From: Scatophagus argus
Lineage: Eukaryota > Chordata > Actinopteri > Scatophagidae
Assembly: GCF_020382885.2 (NCBI RefSeq)
Contig: NC_058498.1
Coordinates: 8,716,501-8,780,500, forward strand
Length of the DNA: 64,000 bases
Direction of reading: 5' to 3'
This document shows, in pieces, positions 24,400 through 37,468 of the stretch. The notes below the pieces were generated by a model, which searched no databases, was not told the origin of the DNA, and was given only the letters and a program-made list of their open reading frames with translations. Both the position numbers and the translations under genes were made by a program. Position 1 is the first letter of the stretch; the number at the start of each line of letters is the position of its first letter.

Positions 24400-24646
24400 A
24401 CCTTTTGTTTTCCGTCACGCACTGTAGACCTCCGAATGCGCGCCCTGCCTGCCCCTCTCACCGCACTCACCTGCGTGTCTTTGACCACCTGCACGGGAGT
24501 TTTCACTGTTGTGCGCACGCGTCTCCCTCTCGCGCACGTTGCTTTAAAGAAGGAATTTTCCGGCGAAGCAGCTGCTGATATCTGAGGAAGGCTGTCAGCG
24601 CGCTCCTCTCTCACTGAGTTGGCCTGAATGGAGTAGCTTACCAGTG
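24400..24646 (+). promoter_or_regulatory. slc5a5: CpG-rich promoter and candidate non-coding first exon of slc5a5
   Basis: This is the only markedly CpG-rich segment between jak3 and slc5a5, with CGCGCCCTG, GTGCGCACGCGTC and CGGCGAAGC. It ends in a good donor, CAGTG/GTGAGTCG, at 24646/24647. A matching acceptor (TTCTCTCAG) ends at 25526, giving a 5-prime UTR intron before the start codon at 25584. TTTAAAG at 24544-24550 might be a weak TATA-like element. Open frames on both strands here are a by-product of GC content. Confidence 0.45.
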
Positions 24647-25526
24647 GTGAGTCGTAAATTTAAAAATGCATATCTAATATTTTTTTAATCTCTATGAGTC
24701 GCTTCCTGAAGGGTAGAACACTCATCATAACTAAACATCAGCAGCTCATGTGAGCATCTTTCCGGTCAAGCTCAGCTTTTGTAACACACACCGGCAGTAA
24801 AAAATGTGATGGTGGTCTTAGTTTATGGTATGGCACATAATATATAAGCAAGCAGTGTGACAGGGAAAGCTAGTCATTGTTTTAGGAGACACCACCTGCA
24901 GTGCCAGAGTCAGATGTTTTATGCGTCCATTCACTCCAAGCTCCTCCAGGTTTTAAGCTGTGGTAAAAATATGAGGTTACTTTGTGTTTCGGTTCTGAAC
25001 AGAACCACAAGTGTTTGATCAAGCTGCCTGTACTGTTGTTTTAGCGATAAAAGATTAAATCTTAAAGATTTTCCCCGTGGCAGGAAGCAGCAGATTTGAA
25101 TGGAAGTGAGAAATGTCATAATAGGAGATCTTTCACTTTTCCTTCCTTTTTGCATAATTAATTAAATGTTTTTTCTTTATGTTAGTTTTCGCTTCTCTGT
25201 GTGTCTTTCCCACATGCAAGTAAATAAGACATTTTGGGATCTTTCTCATAAGTAGCTACTGAGTGGATGCAAATTAAAAGTGCCATGTAAAATTTTTGAC
25301 CAGTGGTAGCAGTAGCGAGCAATTTTTATGTTTTTATGATTATGATGGTAATGTTTTTACATGTGGCTTTTGTTTTTCTCAATGCAGAAAACTGCTTGCA
25401 AACAGGGCTGTAAACAACATATACTCAAGATATTTTTTTAAAAAACTGACTTTACAAATGTCGGTTGTTTTATTATCGGTTAACATCGGTTGTTTTATTA
25501 TCACTAATTGACTCTAATTCTCTCAG

Positions 25527-25583
25527 ACAGATCCACCAAACATCTGGATCCGACTACAAGGCAGAGATCATCAAAGTAAAATA
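25527..25583 (+). other. slc5a5: slc5a5 5-prime UTR part of exon with start codon
   Basis: Acceptor TTCTCTCAG ends at 25526; 57 untranslated bases follow before ATGG at 25584. The context AATAATGG has A at -3. Confidence 0.5.
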
Positions 25584-28500
25584 ATGGAAGTTCAGTCTGC
25601 CCGTGAACCAGCAGGCTTCGTCCTGGCTGACTATGCAGTCTTTGCCGCCATGTTGTTCGTATCTGTGGCCATTGGACTCTTCCAGGCTCTGAAGAAGAGC
25701 TCGGGGGAGGCCACTGCCGATGACTTCTTTACTGGGGGTCGGAGCATGCCAGCAGTGCCTGTTGGACTATCACTCTGTGCCAGTTTTATGTCAGCAGTCC
25801 AGGTTCTGGGTGTTCCTTCTGAGGCCTCCCGCTATGGCTTTAAATTCCTCTACATGTGCCTTGGACAAAGCATCAACACCTTGCTGACAGCTTATCTCTT
25901 CCTGCCAGTTTTTTTTCGACTGGGCATCACCAGCACCAATCAGGTTAAAATGGGCTACCAATTATTACCACAGTTTGTTTCTTCTTCTTCTTCTTATTAT
26001 TATTATTATTGTTGTTATTAGATTTAAAAAAAAAATTATTTTGTCAAAACATAGTGTAAAAAGAGGATCCGGATTTCTCCGGCCCAGGGCTGAAATGCAC
26101 CTGTGAGTTATTAAACATGATGAATGTAAGAGGTGAGGAAGGATGAGTAATGTGTGCAGAGATACTCTCTGCTGGGATCTAATTCCAGCTGCCTGTCTGT
26201 CACAGTATCTGAAGATGAGGTTCGGTAGAGAGATGCAGCTGTTGGGGAGTATCCAGTTTCTTGTTGCAACGGTAAGACACACGCTGCTGTGTTCTCTGAC
26301 ATTGTGTTTTGTTAAAGTGACGTATTCAGTTATCGCTTTCTCGCAGTTGTAAAGGTGCAAATATTTGCTTGGTTCTCACACCCAGCCTCGTTTTGCCAAG
26401 TTTATTCTGGGCAAGGAGTTCTTTAATTTACACAAGACGAGCAATATCTCTAAAACGTTTAGTCCCGTGACTATCACTGTTGTTTTCTTTTTCTCAGCTG
26501 CTTTACACAGGAATTGTAATCTACGCACCTGCTTTGATCCTCAACCAAGGTAGGAGAGAACACCTGATTCCCCTCCGTTTGTTTTCATTCATTTGGCATT
26601 TTGGCAGTAATTCCAACAATTCTTTGATACACTATATAGACAAAAGTATCCAGACAAACCTCTTTGTGGGGCTGTTCAGGGGTTGGGCTCAGGCCCTTAC
26701 TTCCAGTGAAAGGAAATCTTAATGCTTCATCATACCAGGACATTTTGGACAATGCTATGCTTCCAACTTTGTGGCAACAGTTTGTTGAAGGCCCTTTTCT
26801 ATTCCAGCGTGACTGTGCCCCAGTGAACAAAGCAAAGTCCATAAAGACATAGTTGGATGAGTTTGGTGGAGGAGAAGTTGACTGGCCCACACAGAATCCT
26901 GACCTCAACCCCATCCAAAACCTTTGGGATGGACTGGAACAGATATTGCCAGGCCTTTAGGTCCAACATCAGTGCCTGGCCTTGCTATTATTTAAAGGGG
27001 CAAAAATTCCTACAGAACGACTCCAAAATCTTGTGGAAAACCTTCCGATAAAAGTTAACAGAGAAGCTGTTATGGCTACAATGGATGGACCAACTCCATA
27101 TTAACATCTATGTATTAAGAATATGATGTCATTAAAGTCCCTGTTGGTGCAATGGACAGGTTTCCCAATACTTTTGTCCATATAGTGTATTTGGCCCCTC
27201 ACAAACAATGTATGACTTTCTTCATGGACAGACAACTGTATCACCCGATACAATTGTATTTCTAGTCAGAGTGTTCCTTTCCATCACACCAACACCTTGT
27301 TGCATACAAGGATACAACGACAAAGTCCAGATTGTTAAATTCTGGCACATATTTGAAAAGTATCCTCATAAACCAGGCTGCTGATTGTTAGATTGCATAA
27401 TGTCTTGTGTTATGCTCTTAGTAGTACTGGATTTTCACCATGGATACGATGTTCTTAGCAAACAACCACACCAAAGCAATGTTTAACCTCATGATTGCTT
27501 AAAAACACAGTGAGAAAGCAATTTTTAAGCTGGTACCCAATGCATTTTGCTTTGTTTTCAAGCAAAGGCTACACTCCACATTCTTAAATATAAACCATTC
27601 AAAGTGTGGTTCCAGAGTTTCAAAATAAGGTGTTAAATTAAAGGGATATTCCTTGTGAACAGCACTGGAAGAACATTTGTTTCTCTTTTTAATTTCAGCT
27701 ACTGGACTCAATTTATGGGCGTCCCTGTTTTCTACTGGGATAATCTGCACTCTGTACACCACACTGGTAAGGATTTTTTTTTTTTTTTTCAAAAATCTCA
27801 TCAAACTAGCACAGTGCTTAGGGTATGGCACTCTTAACCCTCATAATAATAATAATAATAGTAACTTTATTTTAAAAGCACCTTTCAAAAACCAGGTTTC
27901 CAAAATGCTTAACAATCATTAAATACAAAACCGACAAACTGTATTTGAATAGAAGACAATAAACAAAATATAAATAGACAGATTGTGAAGAGGGTTCAAG
28001 AATTAAATTAAAAAACAAAAACAAAACATCAACATATTTAACAACAAAGGTCAAGAATAAATGACTGTAAGAAACAACCATCAGAGAAAAATGTTATTCC
28101 TCCTCAAAGCATTATCAGTTAAGTAATTATTTTAAAAAACTGATTATTATTATTTTAGGAAAGTTACAGCTTTTAATTCACATGAACTGAGGCTTGTATC
28201 CCAAGTACAATCTACTTGTATGCTCATCTAACATCATTTGATTTTGATATATAATTAAATTAACCTTTATTTGTGTTATATTTATATTGTGAAACCAGCC
28301 GGGGTCACCTCACCTATGGAGAAAAATGAAAACAAACCCACAGAAAAGTTAACTCCTTCTCTGAGTGGCCAAGTCCTGGATGTTCACAGCAGCAGCAGCA
28401 GTTTCCTTCCAGTAATAGTTATTGCTGCTCGGTGAATGACTTACTATTTTAGAATCTTATCCTGTAGAACAGAACATGATCATTTAATTTGATACTTATT

Positions 28501-31500
28501 AGGAAATTATGTATTGTATTGCATGTATTGTATGAGCAGTTACAGCAAGTGTTGAGGGGTTAAAGATTATCATCTCTCGCTTCTCACTATGGCAACAAGC
28601 TACTCTTTGATTGTGACAGCACATCATACAAGCACACCACGACCTTTACTTAGTGATTTGTGTGTGACTTATTGTAATTCACAGATGTATTCAGTTTAGT
28701 ATTACATTTTTTTGCTACCTTTCCAGTATTTCATCATGACTGATTTTGATAGATTTTTGCAGCTCAGTCCTATTATATATATTTCAAGACTGTAAGGCAA
28801 ATATTCAAAAGGGTTATGACATTAGTTATCTTGGAAGGACCATATTTTTAGCTGTAATATTATGCTCATCTGGCTTAATGAAGTAAACAGAAAAAGCTAT
28901 TGGGAAAAAAACATTCCCAATGTGATATGACCTGTGAACGTACTGTTACGCCCAGACCAGACTCAAAAGTATAAATTTAAACTAGTGGTTTTGTAAAAGT
29001 TTCAGATATTATGGAGTGTTTTCCTGTCCCTTCCATATTCTGTAACAGGGTGGCATGAAAGCTGTCATCTGGACTGATGTGTTCCAGATTTGTGTCATGT
29101 TGATCGGCTTTGTGGCCATTTTCATCCACGGCACAGTTCTGGTTGGTGGTCCTGCAGTGGTACTGGAGATCGCCAAGAATGGATCACGCATTAATTTCAA
29201 TGAGTAACAGCACTGTTTTTGCTCACTCTGTAACATATTATCACAGTCCTGCCTTAGCAATCAAGCACATTTTGTTGATGATGATGCAGCAATTAAAGGT
29301 TATTTCAAGCTGATAGTGGTTGAACAAAAATCTACCGGTTGTTACTTGTATTGTTGACTTACTGTTTCAAATTTTATGAAACAGTTGAACAAGGAAACAG
29401 AGTTTTGACAAAAGCCGTCGTAACAGGAGGTCCACTTCCCAGTTTTTGCTTAAGACTTTTGTTGCTTCCATGAGATGCTATCAGTAGTTTGAAAGTAAAA
29501 TCTAGAAAGTGGACCTGGAGATAAAAAATTTTTGTTTTATTTGTCAAACTATAGTTTGAGCTTCTGAAATTTCTGACAAGATCATGACCACATTCAAATA
29601 TAGTGAATTCTGGACCATGTGTCATAATGGAAAGAGCTTGCAAACAGTGGAATGTCCCTGATTTGTTCCTCAATGTTTTTCTCCAGCTTTGACGTCGACC
29701 CCCGGCAGCGCTATACATTCTGGAGCCTGTCTGTCGGAGGTGCATTGGTTTGGCTGTCCATGTACGGGGTAAACCAAGCTCAAGTCCAGCGCTATATCTC
29801 CTGCAGAACAGAAAGGGAGGCCCAGTGGTGGGTGGCTGGTTTGTCATTCATGTAAAGCTTTGGCACTTTGAAAATCTACTGTATCAGGTGTTTAGAGCAG
29901 CAGTTCAACAGCTTTTGTAAATAGAATTTTAGTTTATAGATTGTATGAAAGAGACAAGCATCTATAAAGAGTCATTTTTAGTCTTGGTAAGACATAATCC
30001 CTGCACCTGAGAGTAAGAGGCAAGTTTTAATATATCTCCTCAATAAAACCATGAAGATGTAGATCCCTACTCAAGCTACTGACTCTCTTTCAAAAATGAA
30101 GTCAGAGAAATTAGGTCTTCATATTAGAGACCTCAGAAATGTTTTTCACCAATGCAGTTTAACACTCCATAACCTAGGGCTTAATCTCATAACCTGATAT
30201 TCAAGTTTATAGCACTTGCCAAAAAAGAATCCAGTTCTCAGCAGGTGCCAGCACAACCCTGTCATTGTCTCAAAACAGCACCCAGCTAAGCTAACAACAT
30301 TGGACTAGGACAGCTGCTCCAGGGAAGGTTTGAATTGACATTATGGTGTTCAAATATTTGATGATATAGCTAAAAATCAAAATGGGATACGAAATGTTGA
30401 CACACATTCAGATGACACCAATATTACAATATCATCATGAGAGATGTTATTACTAGCATGTTTGGACAGAAGGTGGAATATTTGATATCCAGTGTTGAAG
30501 TGCAGGGTTTCAGTGTTTACACAGGTTCACATGTTAGCATGTTGTTTGTTTTAGATTGACATTACTTCTTATTTTGTATCCCTTATTTTCCTCTGTGATA
30601 TAGTGGAAACACAGAGGTATAAACTGTAACCACGGGTTCTTTGGTTTGCAGGGCGCTGTTTGTGAACCAAGTGGGTCTGTGCCTGATTGTGACGAGTGCA
30701 GCAACCTGCGGAATCGTCATGTTCGCTTATTACATCAACTGTGATCCGCTGAAATCTGGGAGGATTTCTGCCCCTGATCTGGTACTCAGATAATACTGAT
30801 ATTGATCCATGACTAGAGCATATATTACTCTGTAAGGTTCAAATAATAAGCTATTGTCAATATGATGACAAGCAGGTACATAACCAGTACTGCACCTGTC
30901 TTTGATTAAATTGACTGTTTTCATTCCTGGATTTCTATTGAAGGTCCTAAGATTCTGTTTGCGAAACAGTCCATCCATTATCCATCACTTGAAGTGAAGT
31001 GAACACATTCATGAAGTATGAATGTGTTACTTCAGTCCTCAAATGTTAACTTTAGTTGCTAACGATGCCAACGCTTTGATATAACTGGGTCAACAGTGCT
31101 GGGAGCTGAAGTGCGTTTTATGAATCATGACAAAGATTAAAGAGTCATCTTTTGTTGGTTGGTGATTTAAGACTGTGAGAAAATTTACAAAATCAACAAC
31201 TTTGTTCAATCTGCTGTAAGTGCTTTATTTTTCAAACTGATGTTTACTTTCCCAATAATTCCCCATCTCTCTCTCGTCTGATGAAGTACATGCCGTACTT
31301 CGTGTTGGACATATTCAGAAGTCACCCTGGCTTTCCAGGCCTTTTCCTTGCCTGTGCATACAGCGGGACTCTGAGGTATTTTAATCTTAATTCCTTGAAA
31401 CTAAACTCACCACAGGGAACCAGTGGGGCAAAGTGAACTCAAAGCATTTGCTTTTTTTAGTCATGTCAGATCCATTTATTTCTCATTATTATGTGTACTG

Positions 31501-33155
31501 AAGTTTAATTTTGAGGTACTTGAATGTTTATGCATTCTTCTTCTTATGGAAGATTTTGCTTGTGTGTTTTTTACATTTATTGATACTTTTACTTCTGTAA
31601 ACAATACTTTCTGATGTCACAGGGAACATCCCATTAAAGCCATGATACGCAGAATTTTAAATTTTTGCAGCATTTAGTGGTCGTACCGAAAATACAGACA
31701 AATTTTCATGTTGCTGTCTTACTGATGATATTTGGTACAGGATCATAATTAAGTACACATTTGAGCATTCTTTTCTCTTTAATGGACATGATAGTCAAAG
31801 GATCAGTTGAAAGTACAAAGAATAATAGTGTGTGAACATGGCCAGTGAGCTGCCATGTTAGGATGACTGGTGACCACGTGTTTCTCACAGCACGGCCTCC
31901 ACGAGTATCAATGCAATGGCTGCAGTAACAGTGGAGGATCTGCTCCGCCCTCATCTGCTCCACATGACCCAGAAGAAACTGGTGCTCATTTCCAAAGGAC
32001 TGTGTAGGTTGATTCTCACCAAAACTATCCAATTAGTGTATTTATTCTTAAAACAATAAAGGAAACAAAGATATAACGCTGAAAGCTGTCGCTCAGTTGA
32101 GACAGGCACAAACTGTACAACATAAATCACATTTTTGGAACATTTTATCACTTTTTGTATTTCACATTGACATGTGAGATAATGCTACTTCCTGTTTATT
32201 CTGGGAGCCAGCTGAACGCAAATGGTACCATTTTCACAGTTCATTATTTTAACATGAATTGTTTCCCCCTAGCATTGCTGTATGGAGTTAGCTGTATGAC
32301 CATAGCTGCTCTCTCTTCCTTCCTGGACTGGGGAGTGCTTCAGGTAAAATCGTTATTATTTATTTGTTGGCAATAACAATTAGGCAAGCTTCATACAGCT
32401 GAAGAGCCACTTTGGTTAAGATATTTAATCTCAATGACCTCTGGACCTGTTTGTGCCATAATAAAGTCTCAGGGGTATTTGGGTGCTTTTCTAGATCTGC
32501 TTTTGTCTTTTCTGTTCAGGGCTCGTTCACCGTCATGGGTGTGGTCAGCGGTCCATTACTGGGAGTGTTCATCTTGGGGATGTTTGTCTCTGCAACAAAC
32601 AAACTGGTGAGAGATTTGTCTTGTGCTGTCCCCTTCACTGTAGAATTTTGTTTTGTTTTGTTTTTGGTTTCAAAACTTCACCTTTTAATCAAACTGGACA
32701 AGATGCCACCTCTCTTCTACTGCGAAGTCAACAGTGATGGAGCTATAATGTGGCAGCAAAAACAATTAAAGCTCCCAATATTGACTATCTTACAAATCAG
32801 TAGTATGAACATGTTATAGATGTTGAATTGCATTCAAACTTGTCTTAAAAATGTTTTTAAAACTCTTAAATATAACTTGTTGCATCCTGGGAAAACATTA
32901 CATTCCGTGAGAAATCCAAACAGGTTTTTTGTCTATCAAGGAAGTTTCATATTTTACATGTTAGCCATGATATCTGTTGTTTAATCTCTGTGTACTGTTC
33001 ATTTATTTCCTGTCACCTTCTAAAACCAAACAAAACCATTTAAAATCATTAACTCAACACCTTCATCCAAAACCTTGAGACACGTTTCACACACACAGTA
33101 CCATTTTCACAGTTGGTACCGTTTGAATGAAGTGGGAGACTGGATGTAAATATCA

Positions 33156-33217
<62 letters not shown>

Positions 33218-36200
33218 ATCTTCCTGCTAAGCAATCATTTTTTTCCACCCTGGCACACAAAACAGACCTCAAACAAGTTTCATGTCAAAGACCAATTGAA
33301 ATGCTGTATCTCATTTGCCTCAAATTGTTAAAAGTCATACATGGTCTTTCAGGGGGCGTTCTTAGGAATATTTGCGGGCTTCTGTGTCTCTCTGTGGCTG
33401 GCTGTTGGTTCAACTTTTTATCCACCCAGCGAGGAGACCATGGGTGTCTTGCCCAGCTACACAGGCAAGTGTGGACCCATCAGCAACATCACCCAGGACA
33501 GCAGCCCTGTTCAGGACCAACACTCCATCCTCACCCCGCTTCGCCCCAATAACCTGGGGTCAGTGAGTTCAGCAAGACCTGCGCTGAAACACAACTGCTT
33601 TTTCCCCCCATGTAGTTTACATTGGTTAAACATAATCAGTTCTGGAATAACAGTTTATCTGTACTATAATAAATACCAGTCAAATTAAGAAGATAAATTA
33701 ATATCCAGTAATGTGGTATTTAGCCTAGATTTTGTAATCTTTGTAAATTTACACATTGATAATGTCAGTTAAAATTACAAACACAACATTGATTCAAGTC
33801 AAGGTGAAGTCAAGGTGTGCTGCTATTGTTTTAAGTTGAAGTGCTCCAGTGACCCACATACATGGGTTGGCTTATGGCTTGTTGCAAAGGTACTGTAGCC
33901 ACTGTTCCTGTTGGAGTAAGTTTACATATATTAACCAACCACAAGTGCCCGCAAGGTCAAATGATAGACCGACTATATGAATAGATTTTCATATTTAGAA
34001 CATTATACAGGGCTGCCACATGAGTGTGAGACTCGTGTAGACCTAATTAACACTTTTAATACACGTTCATTTTCTCATGGCGAAAACAAATTCATTCATA
34101 ACATTTATGGTAGAGCACACACATACCTTAAGCTAGACTTGTGTTTCAAATGTTAAATCAATCAAATATATGATATGAGGGCGTAGCCTTTCCAAAATTC
34201 CGTTTTGGGGCCTTAATTACAAGGCCACCACCCGGCTGATTGGGTGCACATGTCTTGGGAACCACTTGTTCATTATTTTCCATTATTGGATATTTATTAT
34301 TATTGGACAACATTTCATGTTTCTGGCTTACTCCAAACAGTTCAGTCCAGACATAGAAATTGAAACATGTTACAGCACTTAAACTTTTTTTCTGAAACTA
34401 GGGGCCTGCAAAACTTCTACTCCATGTCCTACCTCTATTTCGGAGCCATGGCAACTAGTTCGGTGGTGATAGTTGGGATGGTCGTGAGCTATGCAACAGG
34501 TAATAAGATGAAGAAATGAGATAGACAAGAAAACTGCTGACACATGATGACATGTTATTCAGATCCTCTGTTTTAATTTAAGCCAATAAACTGCACTGAG
34601 TTGCCAGTATTTTAAAAGTAACAACCTAAACTCCAGGCAATGCAGCACTATTGCAGTACAATAAAAGCTAGTCGTTATATTATATCAGAAAGGTGTGATT
34701 CAGCTTGGTGATGATTTAGTGCATCGTACTATAACACTGTGTCTCTCCACACTCAGGACCAACAGAGAGGAATCATATCAAAGAGGGTTTGTTATGGTGG
34801 GATCTGAACAAAAATAAAGTGGAGCTTCCATTAGAGCACAGAGTAAGTACTATATCACCAGCTTGATTTTGGTTACCTTTGTTTTGTTTCTGTAGATGCA
34901 GAAATGTAAGCGAAATGAAGTAGGAGACTGGATGAAGTAAATATCACCAAAGATTATCTGTTTATTATCTTCAGTTAGGTAACACACTGGACATTTGGGT
35001 TTACATTTTCTGCATGGAGTGTGCATGTTTTCATCATTTAGTGTGGATTTCTCTTCACACTACAACACATGCATCTCAGGTGGTCCCGAGACTCTTAATG
35101 AAGGGTTTTGTTCCAAAGTGCAATGTGCCTAAGACTCCAGCCCCCTTATTGTTGTCAGTCAATCATTTTGGAGCAGATTTCTAATTACACTGCACCCATA
35201 CATTTTAATGTGTTGGCTGACTGTGTTTGTTTTAGGATTCGAACAGCAGGATGTTTCCCTGCTTTTGCATGTTGCATGCTGAAATAAAACATGTTCTCAC
35301 TCCTCAAATACAACAGATTAGTTTATCATCATAAAACCTTCAGATGACAGTCTAAATAGCCTCCAAGCACGGAGCCTATCCCAGCTAACAAAGGACTGGT
35401 CACCAGTCAATCGCAGGGCCGACACACTTCTAGGGGCAATGTAGAGTAGCCAGTTAACCTAATGTGCATGTTTTTGGGATGGTGGGAGGAAGCTGGAGTA
35501 CCCGGAGAAAACCCACACAGGCACAGGGAGAAAAAGCAAACTCCACACAGAAGAGCCTAGACCAGGATTCAAATCTGGAATCCTTTTGCTATGAGGCAAC
35601 AGTGCTAACCACTGCACCACTGTGCATATTATAGGTAATATTGGAAAACTGCAATCGTCAGACATTGCAACATTTTACTTGACAATCACCTGACAAATGA
35701 GACTTTAGTGTACCCAAACACTGTCATTTGCGTCATCCCCCCCCACCACCACACCTCAGTCTTTTGGCCCAACTAAAAAGGCAGTCTTCCAAGGAGTAAT
35801 GGTGAATTTGGAAGTGATGTGAAAAAGATTCAGGCAAATATTACTGAAAAAGCTCACTCAGAGACACAACTCTCATATTAGAGTGCAGTAATAAAACTAC
35901 TTATTTCTTATTGAGTGCTGCCCCCTCCTGGTGAGTCTAGGTAGCCATCAACATAACTGTGCGCAAACACATAGCTAGCTTAACCCTGAGAAATCTGCGC
36001 TAAAAATGTCAATGTTAAAATGGATAAACACATTTTATTCCATGGACACAGTGTACCTGACTACTGGACAAGGGACCAAGTTAACTATTTCTGCAAAACA
36101 AATGGCTCATTGTGAAAGATAAAAAACTTTAATGCCAGATTTTCACATCATTTGAATTTTTGGGTGTACACTGTGGACAAGGCCTGAAACTACTGAGTGA

Positions 36201-37468
36201 ATGGGCTGAGTGGGTGGTGACGCATTTCAGCTATGACAACAACAACTAAGCCTCACAAAACAGATCAGTGAATCCCAAGAATCACTTTCCAAATGTAATG
36301 TTATTGTTTATTTCAAACAAGACATAGACACACAAAGCAGATGATTACTTGAATGTTCTGAATTTCATTCTGTGGCTGTAACTGAGCCTGTAGCTGGAAG
36401 AGTTAAGTCAAACAGAAAATAAGCCACAAAAAAACATGCAGATGGGAAGGCAGGAGCATTTACCTGCAACCCCAGGCAGCTCAATTTCGCCACAGGCTGT
36501 GCAACCTGCCCAGCCTCATTCTGTGCCTCATTCGGCCTCACGAAGGTTGGCCGAAAAGTCAACACACTGATAGTGATAATTATGGAAAAAGTTTGTATTG
36601 GCTATGACACACAGACTGCGATGCTTCAACACCACACTGGAACAGTGATGTCACGCCTCCGATTGGAAGTCCATGGAGGCAAGCAAACACAATTGTCAGC
36701 GTCGTACAGTGCAACCGGCCTTCATATGGCTTTTGTGGCATTGTGTCAGGGCCAGCCCAAGAAGTGGGCCAGTACCACTGAGACTGCGACACATGAGGCG
36801 TCTGCAGCTCCCGCTTGCCAGCTTACATTTGGATGCCAAGAGGCCCAAATGGCACTTGAAAACAAGCTTTGTTATCTTGAGATAACACAAAAATTGACTT
36901 ATGATCTTGAGATAACAGCATTAAAAAACTGACTTGGCCTACATTCCTTCTAGGCATCCATTTTTAGTCACAATAGCCCTTTATGGCATAATGAACAGGA
37001 TTAGCATTAGCTATTTGAAAACCTCACCCTCTAACACACCGATTGGCAGTATATCTCCTTGCACCACACTTTTTCCCCTCCTTCTCCACTTGTGTGATTG
37101 TTTTCGGTTGAAAGCATGCTTTAGGTATGAGTACAATGTAGGCAGAAATGGTAGGTATGCATGTAGCATCAAAAGAACTCTAGAAGGCTTAACCCCACAA
37201 CAGCTACAATCTCACCGTTGGTCAAACTTAAGCTTTTGAAATAAAAATCATGCACACAGAGTGTGCACAGGGGTATTATTGTGCAGTGTGCGTCTTTCAC
37301 TGCATGTTTCGTTGCTTTAATTTCATTGCTCTGTTTTTGCAGAGAAACGAAAGGACAAGGCAAGATAAACCGCAGCTTGTGCCTTTGAGGGAACTACACA
37401 AAGAAGACACAAAAGAAAAAGGAGAACCAATAGATGCTGGAAATGTTCAATCCCCACTCAGAGTTTAG
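25584..37468 (+). CDS. slc5a5: Sodium/iodide cotransporter (NIS), complete
   Basis: Plasma-membrane symporter moving iodide with sodium, best known in thyroid follicle cells. Coding exons: 25584-25943, 26206-26271, 26498-26549, 27699-27766, 29049-29203, 29687-29827, 30652-30781, 31287-31375, 31891-32003, 32273-32343, 32520-32606, 33353-33558, 34402-34499, 34757-34842, 37343-37468. Frame is kept at every joint, giving 615 aa (human 643) in 15 exons, the human number. Diagnostic NIS segments: [73 protein letters not shown] (sodium-site Ser354-Thr355, equal to human 353-354), GSFTVMGV. An N-glycosylation site (SNIT) lies in the last large extracellular loop. The tail is basic and polar and ends SPLRV; the human TNL PDZ ligand is absent. 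SLC5A8 and SLC5A6 are the alternatives, but sequence and the ccdc124/kcnn1 linkage favour NIS. Confidence 0.95.
26630..27187 (+). mobile_element. Internally deleted Tc1 element with intact terminal repeats (slc5a5 intron 3)
   Basis: The left end reads CACTATATAGACAAAAGTAT and the right end is its near-complement, ATACTTTTGTCCATATAGTG. TA target duplications flank it at 26628-26629 and 27188-27189. The 558-bp element keeps only the 3-prime part of a Tc1 transposase frame: [22 protein letters not shown], then, after an in-frame stop and a shift, [16 protein letters not shown] (PDLNPIE-type motif). A full Tc1 element is about 1.3-1.6 kb, so the 5-prime half is lost and the copy cannot encode active transposase. 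Confidence 0.9.
27844..28010 (+). repeat. Dispersed repeat with ATA-rich head, copy 2 (slc5a5 intron 4)
   Basis: Same order as copy 1 at 12417: an AATAATAATAATA head, AAGCACCTTTCAAAAACCAG, AAATGCTTAACAATCATTAA, then ATAAACAAAATATAAATAGA. The two copies differ by scattered substitutions, as expected for old independent insertions. Confidence 0.75.
33157..33214. repeat. CA microsatellite (slc5a5 intron 11)
   Basis: A perfect CA array of 29 units lies about 140 bp before coding exon 12. Confidence 0.95.
35345..35634 (-). repeat. L2-like fish repeat tail (slc5a5 intron 14)
   Basis: Recognisable blocks in order: GCCTATCCCAGCTAACAAAG, AGCCAGTTAACCTAATGTGC, GGAGGAAGCTGGAGTACCCG, GAGAAAACCCACACAGGCAC, AAACTCCACACAGAAGAGCC, and AGTGCTAACCACTGCACCAC. 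This is the widespread teleost repeat whose consensus has GGAGGAAGCCGGAGTACCCG. Strand is a guess; class (L2 tail or L2-mobilised SINE) is from memory. Confidence 0.7.
36871..36930. repeat. Two tandem 30-bp units with inverted-repeat core
   Basis: GTTATCTTGAGATAAC at 36871-36886 (7-bp perfect arms, TG centre) recurs as ATGATCTTGAGATAAC at 36901-36916, and each is followed by an A-rich stretch ending in GACTT. It lies in the 2.5-kb slc5a5 intron 14. A nearby open frame at 36573-36932 has no recognisable protein features. Confidence 0.7.

Larger units (their letters stand above)
17346..24539. other. Intergenic stretch between jak3 and slc5a5 (divergent genes)
   Basis: Apart from the candidate jak3 first exon, I see no gene. 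About 19960-20200 resembles a degraded fish Tc1-like repeat (GGTTGGGATCTGGGG followed by ACATTCCTGAGC). A GATA/TATC inverted microsatellite lies at 21103-21135, a T-rich run at 22006-22018 and a TA microsatellite at 22680-22730. No 60S ribosomal protein L18a gene (rpl18a, next to JAK3 in human) was recognised. Confidence 0.5.

Noticed and set aside
24235-24614. Two 116-codon frames on opposite strands
   Set aside because: Both lie in the CpG-rich patch before slc5a5 and mirror each other; no domain. Explained by GC content.
17346-25500. Search for rpl18a between jak3 and slc5a5
   Set aside because: No ribosomal-protein-like basic exon recognised.
36573-36932. 119-codon plus-strand open frame in slc5a5 intron 14
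   Set aside because: No domain, runs into the tandem AGATAAC repeat, no splice sites in phase with slc5a5.
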